A stretch of 24,399 bases of DNA from Scatosoma sp045632265. GTDB taxonomy: Bacteria; Bacillota; Clostridia; Christensenellales; Borkfalkiaceae. The position numbers and the translations under genes were made by a program. Shown here piece by piece: positions 14,981-23,590 of this stretch. The notes beneath the pieces were generated by a model. The model saw nothing but the letters and a program-made list of their open reading frames with translations, was not told the origin of the DNA and ran no database searches. Positions within the stretch are counted from its first letter, which is position 1. Each line of letters begins with the position of its first letter. The DNA lies in NCBI GenBank assembly GCA_045632265.1, contig JAZQWG010000019.1, forward strand, positions 1-24,399. The letters run 5' to 3'.

Positions 14981-15826
14981 ATGAAAATCAAAATCACATC
15001 GGATAGCACTTGCGACGTAATCGAACTTGCGAAGGAACGCAACGTTTTTATCTTGCCCTTGCAAGTAAACTTGGCTGAAAAATCCTACCACGACGGCGTA
15101 GATATCACCCCTCAAGATATTTTTAATTTCGTTGCGGAAACGAAAATTTTGCCCAAGACGAGTGCACCGAGTATCGGCGAATATGAAGATTTCTTCAAGA
15201 AAGAACTTGAAGGTTATGACGAACTTATCCACTTTAACATTTCTTCCAAAGCTTCCGGCTCGCACAACTTTGCAAAAGAAGCAGCAAAAGAATTTGGTGG
15301 CAAAGTGCGTGTAATCGACTCCAAAGCGCTTTCTTCTGGTCAAGGCTTGCTCGTATTGAAAGCAGCGGATTTGCGTGACGAAGGCAAGACGGGCGAAGAA
15401 ATTGAAAACGCAATCAACGAATTGAGAGATAGAGTAAACACCTCTTTCGTTCCCGATGCGCTTGACTATTTGCACAAGGGAGGTAGATGCTCGGGCATGA
15501 CGATGTTCGTTGCAAACGCATTGAAGATTCACCCGAAAATCGTGATGGTTGACGGACAATTGCAACAAGGGGGCAAATACCGTGGGGCAATGACTCGTTG
15601 TATCGCGCAATATATCGCTGATTTGAAAGAAATGTATCCTAATTACGATAAGTCCCGTTGCTTTATCACGCACTCGAGCGCTGACCAAGAATTGGTGGAC
15701 GTTGCAAAAGCGAAGGTGAAAGAACTTTTCGATTTCGACGAAGTGCATGAAACGGTTGCAGGTTCGATTATCACGAGCCACTGTGGTAAAGGCACGCTTG
15801 GCGTACTTTTCGTGTACAACAAATAA
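14981..15826 (+). CDS. DegV family protein (fatty-acid-binding, FakB-like)
   Basis: A 281-residue DegV protein. Members bind a fatty acid and, as FakB, present it to the kinase FakA for phosphorylation and entry into phospholipid synthesis. Seen here are the N-terminal SDSTCD (7-12), KTSAPSIGEY (59-68, the serine loop near the lipid carboxylate), FNISSKASGSHN, and the second domain with YLHKGGRCSGM. AAGGAG lies nine bases before the ATG. No fakA-like DAK gene is adjacent, so the partner must be elsewhere. The 48-base gap after lepB is the largest in this run, without a clear promoter. Confidence 0.9.
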   Translation: MKIKITSDSTCDVIELAKERNVFILPLQVNLAEKSYHDGVDITPQDIFNFVAETKILPKTSAPSIGEYEDFFKKELEGYDELIHFNISSKASGSHNFAKEAAKEFGGKVRVIDSKALSSGQGLLVLKAADLRDEGKTGEEIENAINELRDRVNTSFVPDALDYLHKGGRCSGMTMFVANALKIHPKIVMVDGQLQQGGKYRGAMTRCIAQYIADLKEMYPNYDKSRCFITHSSADQELVDVAKAKVKELFDFDEVHETVAGSIITSHCGKGTLGVLFVYNK

Positions 15827-15859
15827 TTTTAACGACAAAAAACAAACAGAGGAAGTATT

Positions 15860-16468
15860 ATGATATCCGTTTATACCGACGCCGATTATCTTGCGGCGTA
15901 TAAACAAAAGAAACGCGTTTTCGCGTGGTTTATGATTGTGACGATGGCGTATCTTGCCGTGTGCATTGCTATGCTTGTCTATCACATTTCTTTGCCCTAT
16001 GCGTCCAAGTTGGATGCAATCCCCAAAGCGGTGGCTTTCGTGGCTTCGGCGGCGTACGTCGTCTTTGTTTTTCCGTACATGTCTATTAAATTTTCGCGCG
16101 TTCGTAGATACACGAAAATGCTTTTCTACGTCAGCGAAGGCATGAAGATGGAAGAAAGCAATTATTTCTACACCTTCCGCACCAAAAATTTGCAAAAGGA
16201 CCATATCGACGTCATCGCTTGCGTGTTTGAAACGTGGAGCAAGAAACGTCAAGAATGGTTGGAACGTGAAGTATATTTCGACGTGGAAAAACCCGCGCCC
16301 GAATTTGAAAGCGGGGATTACGTACGCTATATTTCGCAAAGCAATTTCCTTATTCAATACGAAATTTTGGAAAAGCACGCTTACGAGTTTAGCGAATACG
16401 AAGAAGTGGATGAAGACGAACAAGAAGCGCAAGAAGAAACGCAAGAAAGCGAAGGAGAACAAGCATGA
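15860..16468 (+). CDS. Two-helix membrane protein with acidic C-terminal tail
   Basis: No family recognised. The 202 residues have two hydrophobic helices (about 20-42 and 55-75), then a soluble cytoplasmic-looking domain containing YFYTFRTKNLQKDHIDV, and a strongly acidic tail from about 170 to the end (EYEEVDEDEQEAQEE). The ATG is preceded by GAGGAAG. Its stop overlaps the ACT gene start in an ATGA arrangement, which points to coupled translation. A helper or regulator of the neighbouring DegV or ACT genes is only a guess from position. Confidence 0.75.
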   Translation: MISVYTDADYLAAYKQKKRVFAWFMIVTMAYLAVCIAMLVYHISLPYASKLDAIPKAVAFVASAAYVVFVFPYMSIKFSRVRRYTKMLFYVSEGMKMEESNYFYTFRTKNLQKDHIDVIACVFETWSKKRQEWLEREVYFDVEKPAPEFESGDYVRYISQSNFLIQYEILEKHAYEFSEYEEVDEDEQEAQEETQESEGEQA

Positions 16469-16734
16469 GAGCAGTTGTGACGGTTACTGGTAAAGACAAA
16501 ACGGGTATTATTGCAAAGGTAAGCAACTTCCTTTGGGAAAAGGGCGCAAATATCGAAGATATTTCGCAAACGATTTTAGGCGAATATTTCGCCATGATTA
16601 TGATTGTGGATATTTCGGGCGCAAATTGCGAACTTGCAAAACTTGCAGCGGAATGCACGGAAATGGGCAAGCAAATCGGCATGTCCATCTATTTGCAACA
16701 CGAAGATATTTTCAACGCTATGCACAACGTATAA
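16465..16734 (+). CDS. ACT domain protein (UPF0237 type)
   Basis: An 89-residue stand-alone ACT domain, a small ligand-binding regulatory fold related to GcvR. It begins MRAVVTVTGKDKTGIIAKVS, the usual UPF0237 opening, and continues with NIEDISQTI and a second ACT-like half. It overlaps the preceding gene by four bases and is followed after 13 bases by UPF0210. This ACT-UPF0210 pair is conserved in many Bacillota, including streptococci, which suggests that the ACT protein senses an amino acid or similar ligand for its partner. The ligand is unknown. Confidence 0.92.
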   Translation: MRAVVTVTGKDKTGIIAKVSNFLWEKGANIEDISQTILGEYFAMIMIVDISGANCELAKLAAECTEMGKQIGMSIYLQHEDIFNAMHNV

Positions 16735-16747
16735 CGGGGGATAGGCA

Positions 16748-18103
16748 ATGTTTAGCAATAATGACGTATTAGAAACGATTGCAATGGTGGAAAAGGAACA
16801 CTTGGATATCCGTACGATTACGATGGGTATCTCGCTCTTTTCCTGTATCCGCGACAGCGCGGAAGAAACGGCGCGTAAGGTTTACGATTTGGTTTGTAAA
16901 AAGGCGGAAAACATCGTAAAGACGGCGGCGGATTTGTCGGGGGAATACGGTATTCCCATCGTCAACAAACGTGTTTCGGTCACGCCCGTGTCTTTGATTA
17001 CGGCAGCTTTTCCCGAAAAATCGCCCATCGTAGGCAAAGCGCTTGACGATGCGGCAAAAACGCTTGGGATTGATTTCCTTGGCGGTTATTCGGCGCTCGT
17101 GCATAAATCGACTGCCGATTATGAAAGAATTTTCATCCAAACGATTCCCGAAGTGCTTGCTTCTACCGAACGTCTTTGCGCTTCCGTAAACGTAGGCTCT
17201 ACCAAATCGGGTATCAACATGGAAGCGGTAAAACTTTTGGGCGAAGCGTTCAAAAAATGTGCGGAACTCACGAAAGATAAGGACGGTATCGGCGCAGCAA
17301 AACTCGTTGCTTTTTGCAACGCGGTGGAAGACAACCCTTTCATGGCGGGCGCTTTCCACGGCGTAGGCGAAGCGGACACGGTTGTCAACGTAGGCGTATC
17401 GGGCCCTGGGGTTGTTAAGCACGCGCTTGAACAAATCCCCAACGCCGATTTGACGGACGTAGCGGAACAAATTAAACGCACAGCGTTTAAGATTACGCGT
17501 GCGGGGCAACTTGTGGCGAAAGAAGCGGCAAAACGCTTGAACGCGCAATTTGGTATCGTCGATTTGTCCCTTGCACCCACGCCCGCAGTAGGCGATTCGG
17601 TTGCGCAAATTTTGGAAGAAATGGGCATTGAAACGGTGGGCGGCCACGGCACGACGGCGGCGCTTGCGCTTTTGAACGACGCAGTGAAAAAGGGCGGCGT
17701 AATGGCAAGCTCGAGAGTAGGCGGTCTTTCGGGGGCATTTATCCCCGTTTCGGAAGATATCGGCATGATTCGCGCAGCGCAAAAGGGCGCGATTACGCTT
17801 GATAAGTTGGAAGCGATGACGTGCGTTTGTAGCGTGGGCTTGGATATGATTGCGATTCCCGGCGATACGCCCGCAACCACCATTTCGGCAATGATTGCCG
17901 ACGAAGCGGCAATCGGCATGATTAACAATAAGACGACGGCGGTGCGTATTATCCCCGCAGTTGGCAAAGGTGTTGGCGAAGAAGTCAGCTTCGGCGGGCT
18001 TCTTGGTAGAGCTCCGATTATGCCCGTGCATAATTGCGATTCGTCCAAACTTATTTTGCGTGGTGGTAATATCCCTGCGCCCATTCATAGCTTTAAGAAT
18101 TAA
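16748..18103 (+). CDS. UPF0210 (PFL family) protein
   Basis: A 451-residue protein of the UPF0210 / DUF711 family, of normal length. Recognisable parts are the opening that runs from VLETIAMV to LDIRTITMGISLFSC, IPIVNKRVSVTP, and the glycine-rich C-terminal half with GVSGPGVV, LAPTPAVGDSVA and GLSGAFIPVSEDIGM. The fold is related to glycyl-radical pyruvate formate-lyase-like proteins by family name, but no catalytic glycyl radical motif is claimed here. The ATG is preceded by GGGGGATAGG. Together with the ACT gene it forms a conserved pair whose biochemical role is not established. Confidence 0.93.
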   Translation: MFSNNDVLETIAMVEKEHLDIRTITMGISLFSCIRDSAEETARKVYDLVCKKAENIVKTAADLSGEYGIPIVNKRVSVTPVSLITAAFPEKSPIVGKALDDAAKTLGIDFLGGYSALVHKSTADYERIFIQTIPEVLASTERLCASVNVGSTKSGINMEAVKLLGEAFKKCAELTKDKDGIGAAKLVAFCNAVEDNPFMAGAFHGVGEADTVVNVGVSGPGVVKHALEQIPNADLTDVAEQIKRTAFKITRAGQLVAKEAAKRLNAQFGIVDLSLAPTPAVGDSVAQILEEMGIETVGGHGTTAALALLNDAVKKGGVMASSRVGGLSGAFIPVSEDIGMIRAAQKGAITLDKLEAMTCVCSVGLDMIAIPGDTPATTISAMIADEAAIGMINNKTTAVRIIPAVGKGVGEEVSFGGLLGRAPIMPVHNCDSSKLILRGGNIPAPIHSFKN

Positions 18104-18115
18104 GAGAGTGTTTTT

Positions 18116-19897
18116 ATGGAAAGAAAAGAAATAGCGGAAAATAAAAAATGGAATACCCAAGCGTTGTTTGAAAGCGACGAAGCGTGGGAAAAAGAATTCC
18201 AAGCGGTGGAAAAGGAATACGGCGCAATCGATTTTTCGGCGTACGATAACCGTTTGGGTGAAAAGGACGTATTGCTTGCGTGCTTGTCGCTCAACTACGA
18301 AGTGGCTCGTCGTATAGAAAAATTGTATATCTACGCGCACCTTCGTCACGACGAAGACGTACGCAATGCGGACACGACGGCGGCGCTCGCTCGTATCACC
18401 TCCCTTTACTCGAAATTGTTGTCGCAGTTTGCGTTTGTTGATCCGCAACTTACGGCTCTTGACGAAAAGACGTTGCAAGGTTTTATTAACGATCCCGATT
18501 TTAAGGATCACGATTATAAATTGAGAAAATTAGTGCAAAGCAAAGCGCACGTTTTGAGTGAACAAGAAGAACGTTTGCTTGCGTTAAGCAGCGACGTTTT
18601 CGGTGGTTTCCAAGACGTGTTTATGATGCTCGACAATGCCAACCTTAATTTGCCAAAGGCAAATTTCAATGGCGAAGAAGTGCAAATGAGCCACGGCATG
18701 TACGGCGTTGTTTTGCATACGGGTAGCGACGAAGAAAGAAAGGAATGGTTTGAAAAGTATTACGATTCGTATATCAAGTTGATTGATGCGATTACGCAAA
18801 CGTATTACAACAACGTAAAGAAAAACGTGCTTTACAAGACGGTTAGAAAATACGACAGCTGTTTGGAAATGGCGCTTGATGAAGAAGACGTAAGCCCTAT
18901 CGTTTACGAAAATCTTATCAAAGCCACGCACGATGCGTTGCCGTCTATGCACGAATATATATCCGTTAGACAAAAGCTTTTGGGCAAAGAACAACACATC
19001 TACGACGTGTACGTGCCCTTGGTGGAAGATGCGGACATGAAGCTTCCTTTCGACGAAGCGTACGATTTGGTCATTAAGGGCTTGGGTGCGCTTGGCAGCG
19101 ATTATCAAGCGTTGCTTGAAAAGGCGAGAAAGGAACGTTGGATTGACGTTTACGAAAACGTAGGCAAGCGCAACGGCGCATACAGCGCAGGGGCGTACGA
19201 TTCTCCCCATCCGTACGTGCTTCTCAACTACCAACCCACCACCAACGATATTTTCACGATTGCGCACGAAATGGGGCATGCAATGCACACGTACAAATCC
19301 AAACAAGCGCAACCGCAATCGAAAGCAAGCTACACCATTTTCTTGGCGGAAATTGCAAGCACCGTAAACGAAGTGCTTTTGTTGAAATATTTGTATAAAG
19401 AAAGCAAGGATAAGAACTTGAAGAAATACTTGCTTAACTATTATATGGACACCATTCGTGCCACTCTTTTCCGTCAAACGCAATTTGCGGAATTTGAACA
19501 CAAGGCGCACGAACAAGTGGAAAAGGGCGAAGCTATCACGAAGGATAGTATGTGCCAAATGTACTACGCTTTGAATAAGCAATACTACGGCGAAGGTCTT
19601 GTACACGATAAGCAAATCGCTTACGAATGGGCGAGAATTCCCCATTTCTACAACGCTTTCTACGTGTATAAATACGCAACGGGGATTATCTCGGCAATGG
19701 CGATTGTTAAGCGTATCTTAAAGGAAGGGGAAAGCGCGGTGAAGGATTATTTTGAATTCCTTTCCGCGGGCGGCAGCGACGATCCCGTTTCCATCTTGAA
19801 AAAGGCGGGCGTAGATTTGACGACGGAAGCGCCTTTCAAAGCGGCAATGGAAGAATTTGCGGATACTTTGAACGAATTTAAGAGCTTGCTTGACTAA
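18116..19897 (+). CDS. pepF: Oligoendopeptidase F (M3B zinc metallopeptidase)
   Basis: Cytoplasmic zinc peptidase that cuts short peptides. The 593 residues have the normal PepF length, an all-helical N-terminal region and the catalytic motif FTIAHEMGHAMH, with His384, Glu385 and His388, and the third zinc ligand Glu412 in FLAEIASTVNE. The C-terminal HFYNAFYVYKYATG motif is typical of the family. The ribosome site before ATG 18116 is weak (AAGAGAG). It begins 12 bases after UPF0210 and ends 41 bases before dnaB. It may support peptide recycling, including signal peptide fragments left after LepB, but that link is only positional. Confidence 0.95.
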   Translation: MERKEIAENKKWNTQALFESDEAWEKEFQAVEKEYGAIDFSAYDNRLGEKDVLLACLSLNYEVARRIEKLYIYAHLRHDEDVRNADTTAALARITSLYSKLLSQFAFVDPQLTALDEKTLQGFINDPDFKDHDYKLRKLVQSKAHVLSEQEERLLALSSDVFGGFQDVFMMLDNANLNLPKANFNGEEVQMSHGMYGVVLHTGSDEERKEWFEKYYDSYIKLIDAITQTYYNNVKKNVLYKTVRKYDSCLEMALDEEDVSPIVYENLIKATHDALPSMHEYISVRQKLLGKEQHIYDVYVPLVEDADMKLPFDEAYDLVIKGLGALGSDYQALLEKARKERWIDVYENVGKRNGAYSAGAYDSPHPYVLLNYQPTTNDIFTIAHEMGHAMHTYKSKQAQPQSKASYTIFLAEIASTVNEVLLLKYLYKESKDKNLKKYLLNYYMDTIRATLFRQTQFAEFEHKAHEQVEKGEAITKDSMCQMYYALNKQYYGEGLVHDKQIAYEWARIPHFYNAFYVYKYATGIISAMAIVKRILKEGESAVKDYFEFLSAGGSDDPVSILKKAGVDLTTEAPFKAAMEEFADTLNEFKSLLD

Positions 19898-19938
19898 ACG
19901 AAAGAAGTTTTGATAAAGGGACAAAAGGAAGAAAAATT

Positions 19939-21447
19939 ATGGCAAACAACGTAAATACAATGCCCTATAACCGCGATGCGGAAATGGCGCTTTTGGGCTG
20001 TTTTTTGATGGATAACGAAATCGTTGCCGAACTCATCGAAAAGGTGAGTGAAGAAGATTTCTATCAAGAATCGCACAAGTATATTATCCGTGCAATGCAC
20101 AAGGTTTTTGCGGCGAGAAAACCCGTCGATCTTGTGACGGTGTCCGATTATTTGGACAGCGACGGCTCGCTTGAAAAGGCGGGCGGGATTAGCTATCTCA
20201 CCGAACTTGCTCAAATTACGCCAAGTGCCGCAAACTATAAATCGTATTACGATATCGTAATACGTGACAGCGTGAATAGAAAACTTATCCGCGCGGCAAG
20301 AAAGATTATCGAAACGTCCACGTCCTCTGCGGATGAAAGGACGGCGCTTTCCTTTGCGGAAAAAATGGTGTACGATATTTCCCGTGAAACGGAATCGTCC
20401 ACCCTTGCGGGCATGGACGAGGGGGACATCATCGGCGAAGTTTTGCATAAGTTTGAAATGTTGCAAACGGATCCCGATTCTTTCAAAGGCGTGCCTACGG
20501 GCTTTAAGCGGCTTGATAGAATGACCAACGGCTTGCAAGCGGGCGCATTGATCGTCCTTGCGGCTCGTCCTGGTATGGGTAAAACGTCGCTTGCGATGAA
20601 CCTTGTAGAAAACGCTTCCCTTCGCGCAGGCAAAACGAGCGCTGTATTCTCGCTCGAAATGCCCCGCCGTGAAATTGTACAAAGATTGATATGCTCGTAT
20701 GCAAACGTGAGCATGGCAAACGCTTTGGCTGGTAAATTGACGGCGAAAGAATGGAAGAAATTGATGGTTGCTGCGGACAAATTGAAAAAGAGCAACATTT
20801 ATATCGACGACAGTTCTCGTATTACGCCGGGTGAAATCATTTCCAAATGCCGCCGTTTGAAATCGACGACGGGCAGTTTGGATTTGGTCATGATCGACTA
20901 TATCCAGCTTATGTCGAGCGGGGATTCCCGTACGGCGGGTGCAGAAAATAGACAACAAGAAGTTGCGTCTATCACTCGTGATTTGAAGATTATGGCAAAG
21001 GAACTTGGCGTGCCCGTTATTGCGCTTTCCCAGCTTCGTCGTATCCAGTCGAAAGAACCTACGCTTTCCGACCTTCGTGAATCGGGTGCAATCGAACAAG
21101 ACGCGGATATTGTAATGTTCATCAACCGTCCTGAAGCAACGGCGACGAGAGAAGAACTTGAAACGGGTAAAGTTGTGAAAGGCGCGGCGGAACTTATTCT
21201 TGCAAAGCATAGAAGCGGTGAACAAGGCAGAGTATCCTTGCACTTCATCGGCGAATGCACGAAATTCGTGGACGTTGACGAACAAAACAAGGAAGAAGAA
21301 CCGCCTACGTACTCGCACGAACCGCAACAATACGACGACGGCGACGACGAAGAATACGTTGCGCCCGAAGACGATTATATTCCCCCCGAACCGCCCATGC
21401 GTAAGGGTAGCTTGCAAAGCGTAGAAGACGAAGAATTGCCCTATTGA
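19939..21447 (+). CDS. dnaB: Replicative DNA helicase DnaB (DnaC in Bacillus naming)
   Basis: Hexameric 5'-3' helicase that unwinds DNA at the replication fork. The 502 residues begin with the DnaB N-terminal domain (PYNRDAEMALLGC), then the RecA-like domain with Walker A ARPGMGKTS (209-217), Walker B VMIDYIQLM, LSQLRR and the arginine-finger region. The family is usually about 440-460 residues; the extra length is an acidic, proline-rich tail at about 447-502 (YDDGDDEEY, EDDYIPPEPP) that ends in ELPY. No intein is present. AAAGGAAG precedes the ATG. The helicase partner, the DnaD-type protein, is encoded at 6588-8306 on the other strand. Confidence 0.96.
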   Translation: MANNVNTMPYNRDAEMALLGCFLMDNEIVAELIEKVSEEDFYQESHKYIIRAMHKVFAARKPVDLVTVSDYLDSDGSLEKAGGISYLTELAQITPSAANYKSYYDIVIRDSVNRKLIRAARKIIETSTSSADERTALSFAEKMVYDISRETESSTLAGMDEGDIIGEVLHKFEMLQTDPDSFKGVPTGFKRLDRMTNGLQAGALIVLAARPGMGKTSLAMNLVENASLRAGKTSAVFSLEMPRREIVQRLICSYANVSMANALAGKLTAKEWKKLMVAADKLKKSNIYIDDSSRITPGEIISKCRRLKSTTGSLDLVMIDYIQLMSSGDSRTAGAENRQQEVASITRDLKIMAKELGVPVIALSQLRRIQSKEPTLSDLRESGAIEQDADIVMFINRPEATATREELETGKVVKGAAELILAKHRSGEQGRVSLHFIGECTKFVDVDEQNKEEEPPTYSHEPQQYDDGDDEEYVAPEDDYIPPEPPMRKGSLQSVEDEELPY

Positions 21448-21451
21448 TACG

Positions 21452-22477
21452 ATGGAAACGAAGATAAAGCCGATAACGCCCGAGAGTTTACTTGAGGCGA
21501 AAAACATCATATTTGACGGCGGCGTAGTGGCAATGCCCACGGAAACGGTGTACGGGTTGGGGGGCAACGCCTTTGACGATAACGCCGTGAAGAAGATATT
21601 TGAAGTGAAAGGACGGCCAAACGACAATCCGTTGATTGCGCACGTACATAGCGATTACGATTTGTCGAAAATTGTCGATTTTGATCCGCCCTATGCAAAG
21701 CAGCTTCGGGAAGCGTTTTTACCCGGGCCTTTGACACTCGTCTATCCATCCAAAAGCAAAGTCAGCCCGTACGTTTCGTGCGGACTTGACACTCTTGCTG
21801 TGCGTGTGCCTTCACATGCGGGGGCGCAAGCGTTTTTGCGCGCGGTGGAAATCCCTATCGTTGCGCCAAGCGCAAACTTGTCCCGTCACGTAAGCCCTAC
21901 GTCGGCAAAGCACGTGTTTGACGATTTTGACGGCAAAATCCCCCTTATTTTGGACGGTGGAAACTGCGAAGGTGGGATTGAAAGCACCGTTTGCGATTGC
22001 ACGGGGGAATACCCCGTTATCCTTCGCCCGGGGCTGATTACACAAGAGATGATTGCCGCTGTTGTAGGCGTTTGCGGCACGTACACGCCCAAGTTTGAAA
22101 AGGGTGAAAAAGTAAAAAGCCCGGGGGTGCTGTATAAGCACTATTCGCCCAAATGTAAGACGTTGCTTTTTAGTGGTGAAGATTACGAAAAGGCGCTTAA
22201 AAAATGTAAAGACGAAGGGCAAGGCAAGATTGCCGTGCTGTGCGAAGAAAAATGGTTGCCCATCTTTGAAAATGCGGGCGTAAAGTGCTTGAACTTGGGC
22301 AAAACGCAAAGGGATTTGGCAATGAACTTGTATGGCAAACTGCGAGAGGCGGAAACGCTTTGCGATACGCTTGTCGTCATCGAGCCGACGGAAAAGGACG
22401 GTATCATGGTTGGGGTAATGAACCGTTTGCAAAAGGCGTGCGCATCGGAAGACGTGCCACACGAAAGCAATCACTAA
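21452..22477 (+). CDS. sua5: Threonylcarbamoyl-AMP synthase (Sua5/YwlC type)
   Basis: Makes L-threonylcarbamoyl-AMP from threonine, bicarbonate and ATP, the first step of the t6A37 modification on ANN-reading tRNAs. The 341 residues contain the YrdC domain with MPTETVYGLG, KGRPNDNPL (nucleotide-binding), and SANLS, then the linker SPGVLYKHYSPK and the C-terminal Sua5 domain (about 225-335), so it is the long two-domain form. It starts four bases after the dnaB stop with no visible ribosome site, which suggests coupling to dnaB translation. It precedes ywlE and rpiB as in the B. subtilis ywl region. Confidence 0.94.
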   Translation: METKIKPITPESLLEAKNIIFDGGVVAMPTETVYGLGGNAFDDNAVKKIFEVKGRPNDNPLIAHVHSDYDLSKIVDFDPPYAKQLREAFLPGPLTLVYPSKSKVSPYVSCGLDTLAVRVPSHAGAQAFLRAVEIPIVAPSANLSRHVSPTSAKHVFDDFDGKIPLILDGGNCEGGIESTVCDCTGEYPVILRPGLITQEMIAAVVGVCGTYTPKFEKGEKVKSPGVLYKHYSPKCKTLLFSGEDYEKALKKCKDEGQGKIAVLCEEKWLPIFENAGVKCLNLGKTQRDLAMNLYGKLREAETLCDTLVVIEPTEKDGIMVGVMNRLQKACASEDVPHESNH

Positions 22478-22502
22478 AGAAAAAACGGGAGGTAGGTACG
22501 CG

Positions 22503-23111
22503 TTGAAAAGAAAAACGTTGAAAAAATTAGTCGTATTCGTTTGTACGGGCAACACGTGCCGTTCCCCGATGGCGGAATACCTTTTTAGAAAGAGAGTTTA
22601 CGATTTAGGGCTTGTGAAACTGAAGGTAAACTCGGCGGGAACGCACGCTAAAAAAGGAGATAAAATCAACGAAAAATCGGCGGAAATTTTGGAAGAAAAC
22701 GGGTTTAATACTACGCTTTTCAAAGCAAAACCGATTGACGAAAGGATGTTGAAACAATCGCTTGCGATTGTTTGCATGACGGACGCGCAAAGGGATATGC
22801 TGATGGAACTTCGTTGGCAAGTTCTGCGTGCGGCGGGTGAAGAAGAGATTGAAAACAACGTGTATTCCTTTTCCGAACTTGCGGGTTATCAAGTGATGGA
22901 TCCTTACGGACGGGATAGAGAATGTTATCAATACGTCTATCAACTTATCGAGGGGGGTATGCCTGCGTTGATTGAAAAATTGTTGCCGAAATCCATTTGG
23001 GCGAGATTGAAAGAAACGCCGAAAACGGACGGGGCGAAAAAAACCACAAGAAAGAAAGCGCCAGCAAAAGAAACGAGCGCAAAAAATATTATTAAAAAAG
23101 ATGGAGAGTAA
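22503..23111 (+). CDS. ywlE: Low-molecular-weight phosphatase, probable protein-arginine phosphatase YwlE
   Basis: Removes phosphate from proteins, most likely from arginine. The P-loop is CTGNTCRSP (Cys14 to Pro22); Thr18 matches YwlE Thr11, which selects phosphoarginine, where tyrosine phosphatases usually have isoleucine. The acid-base aspartate is Asp133 in MDPYG. TTG 22503 is the start because GGGAGGT lies eight bases upstream and no ATG is near. The family is about 150 residues; here a lysine- and alanine-rich tail (about 168-202) is added, which could bind nucleic acid or acidic partners. The gene lies between sua5 and rpiB, the same order as ywlC-ywlE-ywlF in B. subtilis. No McsB kinase gene is in the window. 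Confidence 0.88.
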   Translation: MKRKTLKKLVVFVCTGNTCRSPMAEYLFRKRVYDLGLVKLKVNSAGTHAKKGDKINEKSAEILEENGFNTTLFKAKPIDERMLKQSLAIVCMTDAQRDMLMELRWQVLRAAGEEEIENNVYSFSELAGYQVMDPYGRDRECYQYVYQLIEGGMPALIEKLLPKSIWARLKETPKTDGAKKTTRKKAPAKETSAKNIIKKDGE

Positions 23112-23115
23112 AAAA

Positions 23116-23568
23116 ATGAAAATTGCAATTGCATGCGACCACGGCGGTTTGAACCTTAAAAACGCAATGAAAAAGTACGTAGAAAAACTTGGTCACGAAA
23201 CGGTAGATTTCGGCACGTACAACTTTGATTCTTGCGACTATCCCGATTTTGCAGCAGCGGCTGCGGAAGCGGTGGCAAGCGGACAATGTGAAAGGGGCAT
23301 TTTGGTATGCTCGTCGGGCATCGGCGTTTCTATCGTTGCGAATAAAGTGCCTGGGATTCGCTGTGCGCATTGTCACGATTTGTACTGTGCGAAATACACC
23401 CGCTTGCACAACGATGCAAATATGATTGCTTTTGGCGAAAAAGTTATCGGCGAAGGCATGATGCAAGAACTTGTTTATACGTTCTTGACGACGGAATTTG
23501 AAGGTGGCGAACGTCACGAACGCCGTGTTGCAAAGATTAAAGCGTTGGAAGAAAAATATAGCAAATAA
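23116..23568 (+). CDS. rpiB: Ribose-5-phosphate isomerase B
   Basis: Interconverts ribose 5-phosphate and ribulose 5-phosphate in the non-oxidative pentose phosphate pathway. The 150 residues have MKIAIACDHGG (His9), the catalytic cysteine in LVCSSGIGVSI (Cys65) and the phosphate-binding YTRLHNDANM (His98). The start at 23116 is preceded by GGAGAG at seven bases; an ATG at 23101 would overlap the end of ywlE and has no ribosome site. Four bases separate the ywlE stop from this ATG. The cysteine motif CSSGIG is consistent with RpiB; an allose or galactose 6-phosphate isomerase cannot be fully excluded. Confidence 0.93.
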   Translation: MKIAIACDHGGLNLKNAMKKYVEKLGHETVDFGTYNFDSCDYPDFAAAAAEAVASGQCERGILVCSSGIGVSIVANKVPGIRCAHCHDLYCAKYTRLHNDANMIAFGEKVIGEGMMQELVYTFLTTEFEGGERHERRVAKIKALEEKYSK

Positions 23569-23590
23569 TAGGTGTAAAGGATAGTTTTTT

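Noticed and set aside
14828..16462. A 544-codon open frame on the minus strand across lepB, degV and the membrane protein gene
   Set aside because: It is antisense to three well-supported genes, is rich in F, R and H, and matches no family. Codon use in the sense genes avoids the triplets that would make antisense stops.
16769..18511. A 580-codon minus-strand open frame across UPF0210 and the start of pepF
   Set aside because: Same cause: antisense to UPF0210 and pepF, R/H/F-rich, no ribosome site, no recognisable domain.
19894..21627. A 577-codon minus-strand open frame across dnaB
   Set aside because: Antisense shadow of dnaB and the sua5 start; composition is not protein-like and it has no start signals.
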